The notes beneath the pieces are model-generated. The model searched no databases. It worked only from the letters and a program-made list of their open reading frames with translations, and was not told the origin of the DNA. From Giardia muris (lineage: Eukaryota; Fornicata; Diplomonadida; Hexamitidae), in NCBI GenBank assembly GCA_006247105.1, contig VDLU01000020.1, forward strand, positions 1 through 18,809: a stretch of DNA of 18,809 bases, written 5' to 3'. The translations under genes were made by a program, and so were the position numbers. Positions 1 through 9,787 of this stretch are shown here, in pieces. Every line of letters starts with the position of its first letter. Positions within the stretch are counted from its first letter, which is position 1.

Positions 1-62
1 AGGGGGGACGGGAGTCCCATGGGACGAGATGATGGATCGAACCCTCTATTGTCCGGGATTCC

Positions 63-94
63 CCTGGATTTTCATTAGTAAATATTAATCCAGG
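63..94. repeat. AT-rich inverted repeat with a poly(A)-like motif
   Basis: CCTGGATT at 63-70 is matched by its exact reverse complement AATCCAGG at 87-94, with a 16-base AT-rich loop. This AT island stands out in a GC-rich spacer. The loop holds AGTAAAT (77-83, plus strand), a perfect match to the Giardia poly(A) consensus AGTRAAY, overlapping a TAG at 76-78. The plus-strand frame ending at that TAG is open back to base 1, so the 3' end of a gene lying mostly outside the window is possible. The frame is too short to identify anything. Confidence 0.4.
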
Positions 95-119
95 AGGATC
101 TGGAGACCTGGGGGTTGGG

Positions 120-505
120 GGGACGAGTCAGACGGATGTGGGAGAGGGCTCCCGACGTGGTAGAGGGATGGGGGGAGTGTGTGCAGGCGTGGGGAGGGCT
201 GAGGGAGGAAGGGGGGAGGCCTGAGAGGGGGGGCCACGAGGTGATTCAAGAGGAGTCAGGGGGGCATGGGGGGGCATGAGGGGGCATGAGGATCCATGAG
301 GATCCATGAGAGGGGCCAGGGGGATCCACGAGAGGAGTGGGGGGGCTGGGGACGCGATGAGAGCGATGAGAGATGACGGGGGACGATAAGAGATGATAAG
401 ACGATAAGGGACACGAGACACGATAAGGGACGATAATAAGTGATGAGAGGTGATGAGAGACGCGGGAGATGCGAGAGATGCGAGGGACACGGAGACGCGG
501 GCCGC
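120..505. repeat. Purine-rich, G-skewed simple-sequence tract
   Basis: The plus strand is almost entirely G and A, built from short reiterated words: GGGGGGCATGAG variants near 260-300, a GATCCATGAG tandem pair near 290-310, and GATGAGA/GACGATAAG variants at 355-480. Reading frames here are only by-products of the low complexity. It lies on the 3' side of the rDNA transcription unit and is best read as intergenic spacer. No gene is seen. Confidence 0.6.
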
Positions 506-1760
506 CCGGGGACGCAGACACGCCCAGTCAGTGGCCGGTGCCCACAGTGGCCTCGCCCTTCGGGCCGCCCCTTCGGTCCCCCTCTGAGGGGGCCCGTCGC
601 TTCGGCGCCCCTCCGGTCCTAAACTTGAATGAAGGAGAAAGCGGGAAGGGTTCCCTCCGTCTGGAATGATGAGCGTCGTCCGGGCCCCATGGACCCACTA
701 CCTCTACTCGTGCCCTCGGGGGCCCGTTCGATCGTCCGTCCGATGACCCGTGGGGGCCTGAAGTCCCATGATAGCCCGTGTCCGATCTTCACCCTCTGAA
801 GGATCCGTGAGGGACCCGATCGATGAAGGGGGCCCGCCCCGTGGGGGAGTCCCCGTCCATGGATATGAGGCCCGGGCCCCATATGATGACCCGGATCCCC
901 CTGATGACCCGGTCCATGTGGCCCGTATGAGGGGACGTGAAGGCCCCCTGGATCCTGTCCCGTGAGGACCGGACGGACCCCCGACCGAAGGAACCCCCAT
1001 CCGTATGATGGACCACCCCCCACCCATGAAGGTCCATGGACCTGTGGGGCGTGGATCTGGGTCCCGCTCGAGACCCCCAGAGATTCAAGGGGGAGTCGGA
1101 CCCCACGGGAATCCCCTGTTCGGCCCGGGCCCAGGAGACCCTCTGAAGGCCCCATGTGACCCCGTTCATGGAGGACTCGAGGGGGACCCACGGGCTATGG
1201 AAGGGGGGAAGATAGTCCCCCATCCCATTCGATGACCCACCCCCGAGGGGACCGTGGCCCCCCGAAGGCCCATCCATATGACCACATGGTCCGATGACCC
1301 GGCCCCCTCGAAGGAGGGCGGGGGGGTCGGACCCCAGTCCCCGATGGAGCCATGAGTCCCCCCCGTGTGAGGGCCCACCCCGTGAGGGACCGGGCCCCCC
1401 GTCCCCGTTCATCTTGAAGGACTTCAAGGGCCCCATGGACCCAGGGACCCCCGGGGACACCTCGAATGACCCCTGGAGGGAAGGCCCCCGTGAGGACCCA
1501 TGTGGACTCCCGGGCCAGGGCATGGACCCCCGATCCGTTCCGTGCCCAGGGGGACGGCCGTGGGCCCACGGGGGACCCCTGTACGACCCCCCGTTCGAGG
1601 GACCCGCGGACCCGCCCTCGCCCCTCCGGTCTTTTGATCTCGAGTCCGGATCCAAAATCCACTGTAACCGTTCCAAATCTGGTATCCTTCTGTAGGCCCC
1701 GTACCCGGGCCTTCGACCCACGGGGGTCTGATCTCGCTTCAGGTCGATCCGGGCGGGGGA
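506..1760. other. C-rich rDNA spacer with degenerate GATGACCC-type repeats
   Basis: No credible gene. Composition switches sharply at about 505 from G-rich to C-rich on the plus strand. Bases 520-620 hold several small hairpins, for example CGCTTCGGCG and CCCCCTCTGAGGGGG. From about 680 to 1560 the words GATGACCC, CCATG and GGGGGCCC recur irregularly (for example near 741, 882, 902, 1212, 1291 and 1463), as in an old, eroded tandem repeat. Long frames on both strands are Pro/Gly/Arg-rich low-complexity products. The likely role is spacer downstream of the leftward rRNA gene. Confidence 0.5.
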
Positions 1761-1776
1761 CGCCCCCCCTTGGGGC

Positions 1777-2041
1777 CCTCACCCCCCTGGTATGACCCTC
1801 GGCGCCTCAAGTCTCACCCCTCGGGGATGCCCCCTTACGACCGGGGGCCCTCACCCCCTGGTCCCACGACCGGAGGGGAGCCCTTCCCACCCCCCTGGTA
1901 TGACGGGGGATGCCCTCACCCCCTTCAGGTCTTCCTCGGGGCGGGGGGCCTCGCTTCCGGCCCCCCCTTCGGGTCTCACGACCCTCGGGGGGGTTGTTCC
2001 GGCCCTTCCCTCACCCCCTCAGGTCTTCGACCCTCGGGGGC
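1777..2041. repeat. Irregular direct repeats next to the LSU 3' end
   Basis: Variants of the word CCTCACCCCCTGGTATGAC recur near 1777, 1848, 1886, 1915 and 2009, often followed by GACCCTCGGGG or CAGGTCTT. Spacing is uneven (about 30 to 95 bases), so this is a degenerate rather than clean tandem repeat. It borders the LSU 3' end, and the exact limit between rRNA gene and spacer cannot be fixed by eye. Confidence 0.45.
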
Positions 2042-2049
2042 TCGGGGGG

Positions 2050-2321
2050 AATGCCAACCCGAACCAAACCTCAGGCGGTCGCAAGAAGCTCCACGCCGTA
2101 CAGTAGGTCGGAGAAAAGGGTCGTCAACCCGGGCGAATCGAGGGGAAGCCCCTCAACCCATGCGAGTAGGTGGGATGGACACTTAGAGGCGTTCAGTGCT
2201 AGTCCCCCGAGCGCGACAGACCGGCACTGTCAAGTCAAACAACCGGGAGATCGGAGGCTCGCGACGGGTGTTCCTCTCGTACTGACCCGACGTACTGGAC
2301 GCATGGAGATGGTCGGTAGGA

Positions 2322-2365
<44 letters not shown>

Positions 2366-2415
2366 CCTTAGACGGGTGAACAATCCGACGCTTCCGCACC
2401 GATGCATGCGGACGG

Positions 2416-2459
<44 letters not shown>

Positions 2460-2461
2460 GG

Positions 2462-2505
<44 letters not shown>

Positions 2506-2950
2506 TCACCTCCACGCTCGGATTACCGGAGCGGTTGAAGGATCGTTAGGCCACGCTTTCACGGCAAGTACCGGGACAGGGGGTACTAGTCAAGTAAGCT
2601 TATGCCCTTATGCTCCACGTGAGGTTTCCGACCTCACTGAGCTTACCATAGGACGCCTGCGGTGTGATCTAGCAGGCGCGCCGCCCCAGCCAAACTCCCC
2701 ATCCGACCGTGTGCCGATGTAAGTCGGTGAGTGGGATGGTGAACAACGTCAGGGTATCTCATGGAAGCGGCCTCCCCTGTATGCTGCACCGATGATCCCA
2801 TCCCCCAGGATCGGATTGGAGTCAAGCTCAAAAGGGTCTTCTTGCCCCGCCGACCAACACCCGCCCGTTCCCGGGTCTGTAGGTTCACGGAGGCATGACT
2901 TGGGACAGTGGGATCCTCGTTGATCCATTCATGCACGTCGGAAATTACCC

Positions 2951-3002
<52 letters not shown>

Positions 3003-4740
3003 AGGGCTTGGATGAACCTCTTCATGGTGACGGTCATGGCACTGGGCAGAAATCACGTCGTGTACGCATCCATGACGACTGGCACGACGCTATGTTGTTA
3101 GTAGACAGTCGGGATCCCTCGGTCCGTGCCGGTTCTGATCGATCAGAGCCACTCCTTCTCCCGAGGTTACGGAGCTAGTTTGCCGACTTCCCTGAGTCAT
3201 GGTCTCTCCCGCCTAGAGGCTGATCACCTTGGAGTCCTGTTGCGGTTGTGGTACGATCAGGATGGGGGGGACACAACGGGTTTCATGGATGACCGAAGGG
3301 ACATGTGATCCATCATGGCCATGCACGACCTGAAGTACTACTGGCCATGGGGGGACTGGGGTAGGACGGGATGACTCCCACCATGTGCTTCGTTCATGTA
3401 CCGTTGTGAAAGGATGTCACCAAGACCCCATCATACCACCGGGATGTTAACCGGTCAGCCCTATCGTCCTGTGAGGATGACCCCATGGTACGGCGTACAC
3501 CATCGGACTTAGGATCGTGTCACCCGTATCTGATCGACAGGGATACGGAACCCATCTCCACGTCAGGCCTCCAGATGGAGTAATGGCTACTACTACCGAG
3601 ATCAGCAATCATGACTCGATCCACCACGTGTCACCCCATGGCTTCGACTCGATCATGACGACCTCCTACCCGAGACACATCTCGGTCGGGTTCCGATCGT
3701 ATGCTTCGGCGTGTTCCATTTTCCGGGCCCCTCGATTCGGCTGGTGGGTTGTTACACACTCCTTAGAGGCTTCCTACTGTTAAGGCCACCTTCCAGCTGT
3801 CACGATCGACGGACACCGTTTGATCGAGCATACACTTCCACACCTTCCCCCGACTGTCGGTTCATCCCGTCTTGCCCGTCCTGCTTACCAGGAGAGGCCC
3901 ACTCGACATCAACACTGTTGAGGGGGCCCACACAAGTTGGCCCCGCTCCACCCTTGTTCATGGTTCGAGGGGTGGATAAGGAGTGACCTCCCTACTCCCA
4001 CCGATCGTGGCCTTACCTAGGGCAGCTGTTCATGATGTCGGCTATCCTGGGAGACATTTCGGAGGTAACCAGCTACCAGGTGGTTCGATGAGTCTTTCGC
4101 CCCTACACTCAACTCGACCGAGCGATTTGCACGTCAGCACCGGGATGGGCCTCCACCAGGCTTTCGTCTGGCTTCACCCTGGTCAAGTGTAGATCACCAC
4201 CTTTCGGGTCTAGGACCGATCGCTCTGCCCTTGTAAGGGGCCCCTTGAAGTCTTGACTTCCCTTTGCCACATGACTCGCGATCGGTCCTAACTCCTCGGT
4301 CCGTGTTTCGAGACGGGCCCGACCAATCGATCATCGACAGGTCGGGAGTCGCCTCCCGGGTTCAGGGTCTTTTGACGTGCCTGGGTCGGCATCCTTCTCA
4401 CCTTTCGTTCGCACTACTTGGTCCTCTATCGGTCTCGGGGCGGTATTTAGCCTTAGAAGGGTACCACCTCCTCTTCCCTCTACACTCTCAAGCAGAGGTA
4501 CTCGTCGTTGGGGTTGTGTCCATCCCTACGGGACTGGCACCCTCCTTGGTGTGGGTTTCAACCCATCTTCGGGTTTAGGACATCCCCCCAGTCCTCACAA
4601 CGCTCATCGCTTCGAGGTCGGACTACTCCTGGATCGCTCGCCGCTAATCAAGGAATCCCGGTTGGTGTCTTCTCCTGGGCGTACTGATATGCTTAAGTTC
4701 CACCCGTCATCTTCATCGGAGTGGGGGGGGATCCTCATCT
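2050..4740 (-). rRNA. Large subunit (28S-type) ribosomal RNA
   Basis: The large-subunit rRNA, transcribed leftwards as the last part of the rDNA unit. On the minus strand I see GAACTTAAGCATATCAG (about 4684-4700), the universal start of eukaryotic LSU. I also see the peptidyl-transferase region (GGGATAACTGGCTTGTGG near 2473-2490; TTTAGACCGTCGTGAGACAG near 2331-2350), the sarcin-ricin loop AGTACGAGAGGA (about 2271-2282), and CTGAACGCCTCTAAGTG (about 2182-2198) near the 3' end. A length of about 2.7 kb is short for a eukaryote and fits Giardia. Both ends are estimated, the 5' end to within about 20 bases and the 3' end to within about 50. Confidence 0.95.
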
Positions 4741-4769
4741 CATTCCCCATCGTTCAACCCCTCGAACAA
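4741..4769 (-). other. Internal transcribed spacer 2 (very short)
   Basis: The interval between the estimated 3' end of 5.8S and 5' end of LSU is only a few tens of bases. Giardia ITS regions are known to be extremely short, so this is expected. The limits come from neighbouring gene estimates and may be off by 20 bases each way. Confidence 0.5.
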
Positions 4770-4905
4770 CCCAGTTCGTAGATCACCCCACCACCCCGAT
4801 GATCCATTCGAAGATCGATGTCACGTGCTTGGACCACATCGAGTATCGTCGTCAGCCACGTCCTTCATCGTCCCCCGAGCCAAGGCATCCACCGGGTCGC
4901 GTCAT
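4770..4905 (-). rRNA. 5.8S ribosomal RNA
   Basis: The minus strand carries CGGTGGATGCCTTGGCTC (about 4877-4894) followed by CGATGAAGGACGTGGC (about 4856-4871). These are the conserved 5.8S core (compare the common GGATGCCTNGGCTC...CGATGAAGAACG signature), including the part that pairs with LSU. Position between SSU and LSU, on the same strand, confirms it. Length is estimated at about 135-140 nt, with both ends approximate. Confidence 0.88.
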
Positions 4906-4940
4906 CTCATTGCCTTCATCCTCGTACCTTCCCTCTCGAT
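4906..4940 (-). other. Internal transcribed spacer 1 (very short)
   Basis: About 35 bases separate the SSU 3' end (GGATGGATCC) from the estimated 5.8S start. The exact 5.8S start is uncertain, so the spacer could be 20-45 bases. Confidence 0.5.
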
Positions 4941-6370
4941 GGATCCATCCGCAGGTTCACCTACGGATACCTTGTTACGACTTCTCCTTCCTCCAAGCCT
5001 CGCGGTTCGTCCCTGTTCGGTTCATCCCTCCCAGGAGCTCGCCAGAAGACCCAGTCGGTAGGAGCGACGGGCGGTGTGTACAAGGGGCAGGGACGTATCC
5101 GGCGTAGATTGATGACCTACGCCTACTAGACATTCCAGGTTCACGAGGACGTTCCAGTCCACGATCCCAACCACGTGGGGGTTTGATCTCATCAAGCTTC
5201 ACAACTCGACGTGGTTTCATCCCCACAGTGTAGTACGCGTGCAGCCCAGGGCGTCTAAGGGCATCACAGACCTGTTATCGCCCCACCTTCCTCCAATTCA
5301 CCATTGGCGGTCCCATCCAGGTTAGGGTCTCGCTCGTTGTCGCAGTCAAGCAGACGGCTCAAGCCACGGGCTGTGAACGGCCATGCACCACCACTCGTAC
5401 GATCACGAAGGTCCTCTCAACCGTCGATCCTCCGTACGTCTGGGCCTGGTAAGGTGTTCGCGTTGAGTCAAATTGAGCCGCAGACTCCACGTCTGGTGGT
5501 ACCCCTCCGTCAATGCCTTCAAGTTCCAGCCTTGCGGCCATACTCCCCCCAGAGCCCGTACCCTGATCGGTTTCCCTTCGATCCTGACGACCTGGCCAGT
5601 CTCTCGGTGGCATCGTTTACGCCCGGGAATACGGTGGTGTCTAATCGCCTTCTCGCCCCCGGGCTTCGTCCTGGTTCGACTGATATGGTCTTGGCAAGTG
5701 CCTACGCCTTTGTCTGTCTTGGTCGGATCATCCTATTTCACCCGTCCCCCACCAATACACATGCCCTTACCCATTCACCTTCATGTCCGTCCCGGGCTTT
5801 CTCGTACTCACTCCCGCCTTAAGCGCTCCTCTTTCCTCCCGGCTGGACGTCTCGACTCCGGACGTTTTAACTGCAACAGCGCCGTACGACGCCTGCCGAG
5901 CTGGAATTACCGCGGCTGCTGGCACCAGACCTTTCCCTCGACTTGTGCTGGGGTCATCTACCCCCCAGTCTTCCCATTTCATGGGATCCCCCGTTGCTGC
6001 CTCACGCCTTCACGCATTGGGCAAGTTCCGCGCCTGCTGCCGTCCTTGGATGTACGGGCCGTCTCTCAGGCCCGTTCTCCGGAGTCAAACCCTGATCCTC
6101 CGCCAGGCATCATCCCCTCCGTAGACCACTACTCTACCGACTAGGTAATACCTCGGAACCTCATCCGGGCATTCGCTCCATCGCGTGCTTTCCTTCCCCG
6201 CTCTTGAGCACTCGTCTTGGCGCTGGGTTGCCAGCGGTATCCGTCTAGCCTTCACCCCCGGTCAGACTCGTACCGTTGTACCGAGCCGTCCGCCACTTCA
6301 TACCTCGTGTCCGCTTGCATGGCTTTTGTCCTTGGGGGTAGCGTAGTACTCCGGCAGGATCAACCGGATG
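4941..6370 (-). rRNA. Small subunit (18S-type) ribosomal RNA
   Basis: Complete SSU rRNA gene of about 1,430 nt, close to the roughly 1.45 kb of Giardia and far below the usual 1.8 kb. The minus strand starts CATCCGGTTGATCCTGCCGG (6370-6351) and ends GTAGGTGAACCTGCGGATGG before GATCC (4941). Universal elements are in place: the 530 loop GTGCCAGCAGCCGCGGTAA (about 5907-5925), the 900 region, seen on the plus strand as CCGTCAATGCCTTCAAGTTC (about 5506-5525), and the decoding-site segment TGTACACACCGCCCGTC (about 5066-5082). The start differs slightly from the G. intestinalis sequence I know, and GC content seems lower, which points to another Giardia species. Confidence 0.97.
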
Positions 6371-8223
6371 GTCTGTCGATCGGTCGATCCGTCCGTTGTG
6401 GGCCGGCCCTTCCGTCCTCTCGTCGTACGATCCACACTCGTCGTCGGGTGGGTCTTCTCGTCCCGGTCCGGCCTCGTCGTGCCTTCCCTATAGTAGCCGA
6501 AAATCGGCCTTCATCTTTGGGACACTTATTGAAGGTCTCTAGGTGGGGGTTGTGGTCCTGCACGGCACTCCGTTCCTCTCCGTCTCCCTTCCCCATCCCC
6601 TGTGTCCTTCCTTTCTCTCCTGGAAGCCCTCATCGTCCGGAAGTGAGGAGACTCGGATCTAAGTGATGCCAGATGCAGTCCGTGAATGTGCTTGAGGGGA
6701 CCGTAGCAGCTGGGTTCATACGTCGGGATGCCTGGACAGGATAGACCTGCCCATTGTGGGCGCCATCAGGCCTCAGGCTGGACCGGACGTCTCGAGGTCG
6801 TAGTATGAGACCCCGGAAGCACTCGTGATGGGGCTGCCGTTCTGGGTCGAGACGGGAAGATCGGAAGGGAGGTGAGCCCGTTCCCTGTGTGCGGCCTCCA
6901 GGCACGTGTTTCGGTCCTCCCCATGTCCCCGGGCCTCCTGGTCGTATCTCAAGGAGGTCCTCGATGAAGTCCGGTCGTCACGGCACGTCAGAGGCCTGGT
7001 TGGGAGACGCCTCCCCGAACCCCCTCGTGGGACGGTCCGGTCGGTCCTGCACGTGCAGGCGTCTAGGAGGTGGGAGGGGTAGGATGCCACTCTATACGCA
7101 TACCTACCAGTCTGAAGACGTCCGTCTTGCCCCAGCCCTCCCACCACTTGACCTGCCTCCGATTCCCTGCACGTTGCTGACAGGATGACCTCGGATGAAG
7201 AGCCGTCCGAGGTGGAGATAACGGAGACCTCCTTGGCGTCCGTGTTGGGAAGGGGTCAGACGGACGACCGGGAGCACGTCCCTGCAGAAGGAGCTCCCCA
7301 ATGGCAAAGGTCTCAGGGCGTTCGTATTCTCCTCCTCCTCGGGCGTGTGATGACAGCCCCACTCGAACGATATCCGTGCAAGGGTGGACAAGGAGGTCCT
7401 CGTGGCTTCAAGAAGGGTTCCAGGAGGAGGCAGGGATCCGACGACAAGGGGACGATCAGAGTCGGAGGCCGAGTTGGGGCGAGGAAGGGACGACGAACCA
7501 GTGGCTGGTGTATCAGGCTCAGGGTTCGAGAGCGAGGGGATCCATAAGGTTGGACAGGACTCGTGCTCCATCCGATGATCGAACTCAGAGGTTCCATATC
7601 CCCCCGACGTCCTCAGCTGATGGTGGACCTCCCGATGCCACCACAGTCGGGAAGGAGGTAGAACGTGTCCTTCCACGAACCGACTGACACCCACTCCGTT
7701 CGACTCGGACGGTCTTCCCTGTGCATGAGGACCCGTCGTCGTGGATGCTGTCATCCCCGAGGATCCTCAGTGCATCGTGGGACGACCAAGGAGGATACTG
7801 TCCATGGTGGCGTCGACCCGTGCACCTCACGCTCCTCGAACAGGCTCCAGTTCGTGGCACGGCCCCACGAGCTGGAGGGCGTGAACTCCGGACAGCCACT
7901 TCCGTCACGAGTCCGGGGCAGTGAGCAGCCGGCATTGGCTCACACAGCCATGCACGGCCTGGTGCCCTTCCCCTCTATCCATCCATGCCCTCAGACAGAT
8001 CCGAGGAGGCTGGCCCTCCTTCATGGAGACGGGTTGAGATCAACCGGGGCTCATGGTCGTCCTCTCGTCCCCTCCCGTGATCCCGTTCACTCCACTTGAT
8101 CGAAGGACGATGACCGGGGCACTGGACGATGACTGTTGATCCCGGAGGCCCATAGGAGGACCGACGGGGACTCCTTCATCCGGCCGGGCCTTCCGACCTC
8201 CTGCCCCTGCCTCCGGATGCAGG
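6371..8223. other. rDNA 5' external/intergenic spacer, no recognisable gene
   Basis: About 1.85 kb between the SSU 5' end and the ankyrin gene stop. I found no tRNA, 5S rRNA, VSP, ankyrin or kinase signature in it. The longest frame (216 codons, minus strand, 7104-7754) has no domain and no codon pattern like the real genes. The stretch nearest the SSU should be the 5' external transcribed spacer and rRNA promoter. A perfect AGTGAAC on the minus strand (8085-8091) matches the poly(A) consensus and may serve the ankyrin gene, although it lies 133 bases past its stop, farther than is usual in Giardia. Confidence 0.55.
6486..6545 (-). promoter_or_regulatory. Candidate rRNA promoter/start region upstream of SSU
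   Basis: About 115-175 bases upstream of the SSU is a locally AT-richer patch on the minus strand. It holds a perfect stem-loop GCCGATTTTCGGC (6496-6508, 5-bp stem, 3-base loop), followed directly by ACTATAGGG (6486-6494). Giardia promoters are short AT-rich elements, so this is a reasonable place for rRNA transcription to start. This is position and composition only; no consensus for this species is known to me. Confidence 0.25.
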
Positions 8224-9759
8224 TCATCCAGTGGGCGTTCCAAGGCCCTGGGGGTGGTTGGTGAGCCTGCCCCCGACAGCAGCGAGGTTCTGGAGGAGGA
8301 TCCTCTTCTCCTCCTCCACCTCCTCGAGGCGTCTCCGAAGGTCTTTCATGTCATGGCCCTCGGTCCTCAATTGGGTAACCTCCTTCTCGAAGACGAGGTT
8401 CTGGGCCTTCTGGTCTGAAAGTGCTCTCTTGAGGTCCTCAGTGGTCTTGATGAGCTGCTCCTGAAGAGTCCCCTTCTCGGTGGTGAGGGAGTTGATGAGG
8501 GCTCGGTTCTGGTCAGAGGCCTTCTGGAGGTCCTCGTTCATCTTCGCATGCCTCTTGGACTCATCGATGGCATTGTCGAGCTGCTGTTTGAGGGAGGAGA
8601 CTTCTGCAGTTAGCTGATCGATCTGAGCCTTGTCCTGTCGTTCCCTGTCCTCGAACTGTTCGTGGAGGGCGTCATTCTCTTCGTTGGTCTTGGAGAGTTG
8701 GACTTTGAGGGATGATATCTCTTGATTCATCTGGAAGAGCCTCTCCTCTGCTTCTTCTTGCGCCTTCTTGGAGGAGGATAGTTGCTCCTGGAGAGAAGTG
8801 TTCTCTGTGCGTAGGTGGGAGATCTTGTCGTCCTGCTTGAGTGTTGTGCTTTCCATCTCGGTGAGCTGATTCTTGAGAGAAGTGATCTCCCCCCTCGCCT
8901 CAGTAAGACTCTTCTCGGCCTCCTGTGCTCTCTTGTTCAGGGCCTCGTTCAGCTCGTGATTCTTCTTGGCCTCTTCGTTGGCCTTCTGGAACTGTTGTTT
9001 GAGAGAGAAGTTTTCTTGATTAGATTGGGTTAGCCTCCTCTCTTTCTCATCTAGGGCATTCTTGGAAGAGGAGAGGTCTTTCTTGAGAGACTCGTTTTCA
9101 GTGGTGAGTTCGTTGACACGATCCCGGAGCCCAGGTACTTCACTGAGGTTATGTGGCGGGGGGATTCGCTCTGTGCCCTCGTTCTCGAGGAGCTGACGGA
9201 CTCGGGTGAAGTTGCCTCCCTTTGAACTATTCTTTGCATGCCATTTGGCCGTGTGACCTTTGGAGTCCTTCATTCCCTGTTCGCATGGAAGAAGGAGCTC
9301 AACAACCTCGGGGTAGTTGAAGTAGGCTGCGAGCATGAGAGCCGTGGTTCCGGGGTGGAAGGTAACCCTATTATGAGCTGAAGTGAACTTCCATTCCTCT
9401 GTCGTCTGCTTCCCGGCCTCAGACAGGAGGAGCCGGACGGAGTCTGTATTGCCATTGGAGGCTGCTAGCATCAATGCGGTCCAGCTGTCGCCTTTCTGTT
9501 TTCCTACTTCATTCATAAGGAGAGGAATACAGTTGGCGTGGCCATCTCTTGCTGCATACATCAGTGCGGTCCACCCGTCATTTTCTTGTATCCCAATCTC
9601 CTTCTCGAGGAGGGGGATGCAATTGGCATGGCCTCCTCTTACTGCCCACATCAGGGCCGTCTTGCCATCTTCATCCTGCTTCCCGATCTGATTGAGGTTC
9701 CTTTTCACGCCCTCGAGGTCCCCTCTCCCGGCCGCCTCCATCAAGTCTGTAACGGACAT
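8224..9759 (-). CDS. Ankyrin-repeat and coiled-coil protein (protein 21.1 type)
   Basis: A 511-aa protein of the large Giardia 'protein 21.1' family: ankyrin repeats in the N-terminal part, then a long coiled coil. Residues 1-192 hold about five ankyrin units with the family wording TALMWAVRGGHANCIPLL, TALMYAARDGHANCIPLL, TALMLAASNGNTDSVRLLL and TALMLAAYFNYPEVVELLL. A non-repeat insert (about residues 118-137) splits the last two. From about residue 208 to 500 the chain is a Leu/Glu/Lys/Gln heptad coiled coil without Cys or Pro interruptions. The C-terminus is GLGTPTG. There is no kinase, RING or membrane segment. The function is unknown; the family is thought to act as protein-binding scaffolds, some at the cytoskeleton. 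The ATG at 9757-9759 is preceded by an AT-rich stretch typical of Giardia starts, and the ankyrin fold begins at once. Two upstream ATGs are out of frame. It diverges from the broken ankyrin-RING gene and shares its repeat wording, so the two may be old paralogues. Confidence 0.93.
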   Translation of the reverse strand: MSVTDLMEAAGRGDLEGVKRNLNQIGKQDEDGKTALMWAVRGGHANCIPLLEKEIGIQENDGWTALMYAARDGHANCIPLLMNEVGKQKGDSWTALMLAASNGNTDSVRLLLSEAGKQTTEEWKFTSAHNRVTFHPGTTALMLAAYFNYPEVVELLLPCEQGMKDSKGHTAKWHAKNSSKGGNFTRVRQLLENEGTERIPPPHNLSEVPGLRDRVNELTTENESLKKDLSSSKNALDEKERRLTQSNQENFSLKQQFQKANEEAKKNHELNEALNKRAQEAEKSLTEARGEITSLKNQLTEMESTTLKQDDKISHLRTENTSLQEQLSSSKKAQEEAEERLFQMNQEISSLKVQLSKTNEENDALHEQFEDRERQDKAQIDQLTAEVSSLKQQLDNAIDESKRHAKMNEDLQKASDQNRALINSLTTEKGTLQEQLIKTTEDLKRALSDQKAQNLVFEKEVTQLRTEGHDMKDLRRRLEEVEEEKRILLQNLAAVGGRLTNHPQGLGTPTG

Positions 9760-9787
9760 TTTTGAACATCAAACATCCCCTTCACCA
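9757..9787 (-). promoter_or_regulatory. AT-rich initiator and start region of the ankyrin gene
   Basis: Reading leftwards, the sequence just before the ATG is GGGGATGTTTGATGTTCAAAA, directly abutting the start codon. Giardia genes usually have very short 5' UTRs and an AT-rich initiator at the start codon; this is the only such patch in a GC-rich neighbourhood. Next to it, TGGTGAAGGGGA (9776-9787) is identical to a 12-base word just past the stop codons of VSP units 1 and 3. Confidence 0.5.

Noticed and set aside
789..1721. 310-codon minus-strand frame in the left spacer
   Set aside because: Gly/Pro/Ser/Arg-rich low complexity caused by the C-rich repeat field, with similar long frames in other phases on both strands.
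2643..6666. Many frames of 60-220 codons over the rDNA
   Set aside because: They lie within or antisense to SSU, 5.8S and LSU rRNA or their flanks, and show no protein-family features.
7104..7754. 216-codon minus-strand frame in the rDNA 5' spacer
   Set aside because: No domain, signal or repeat recognised. Composition is like random GC-rich sequence, overlapping frames are equally long, and there is no AT-rich initiator or close poly(A) signal.
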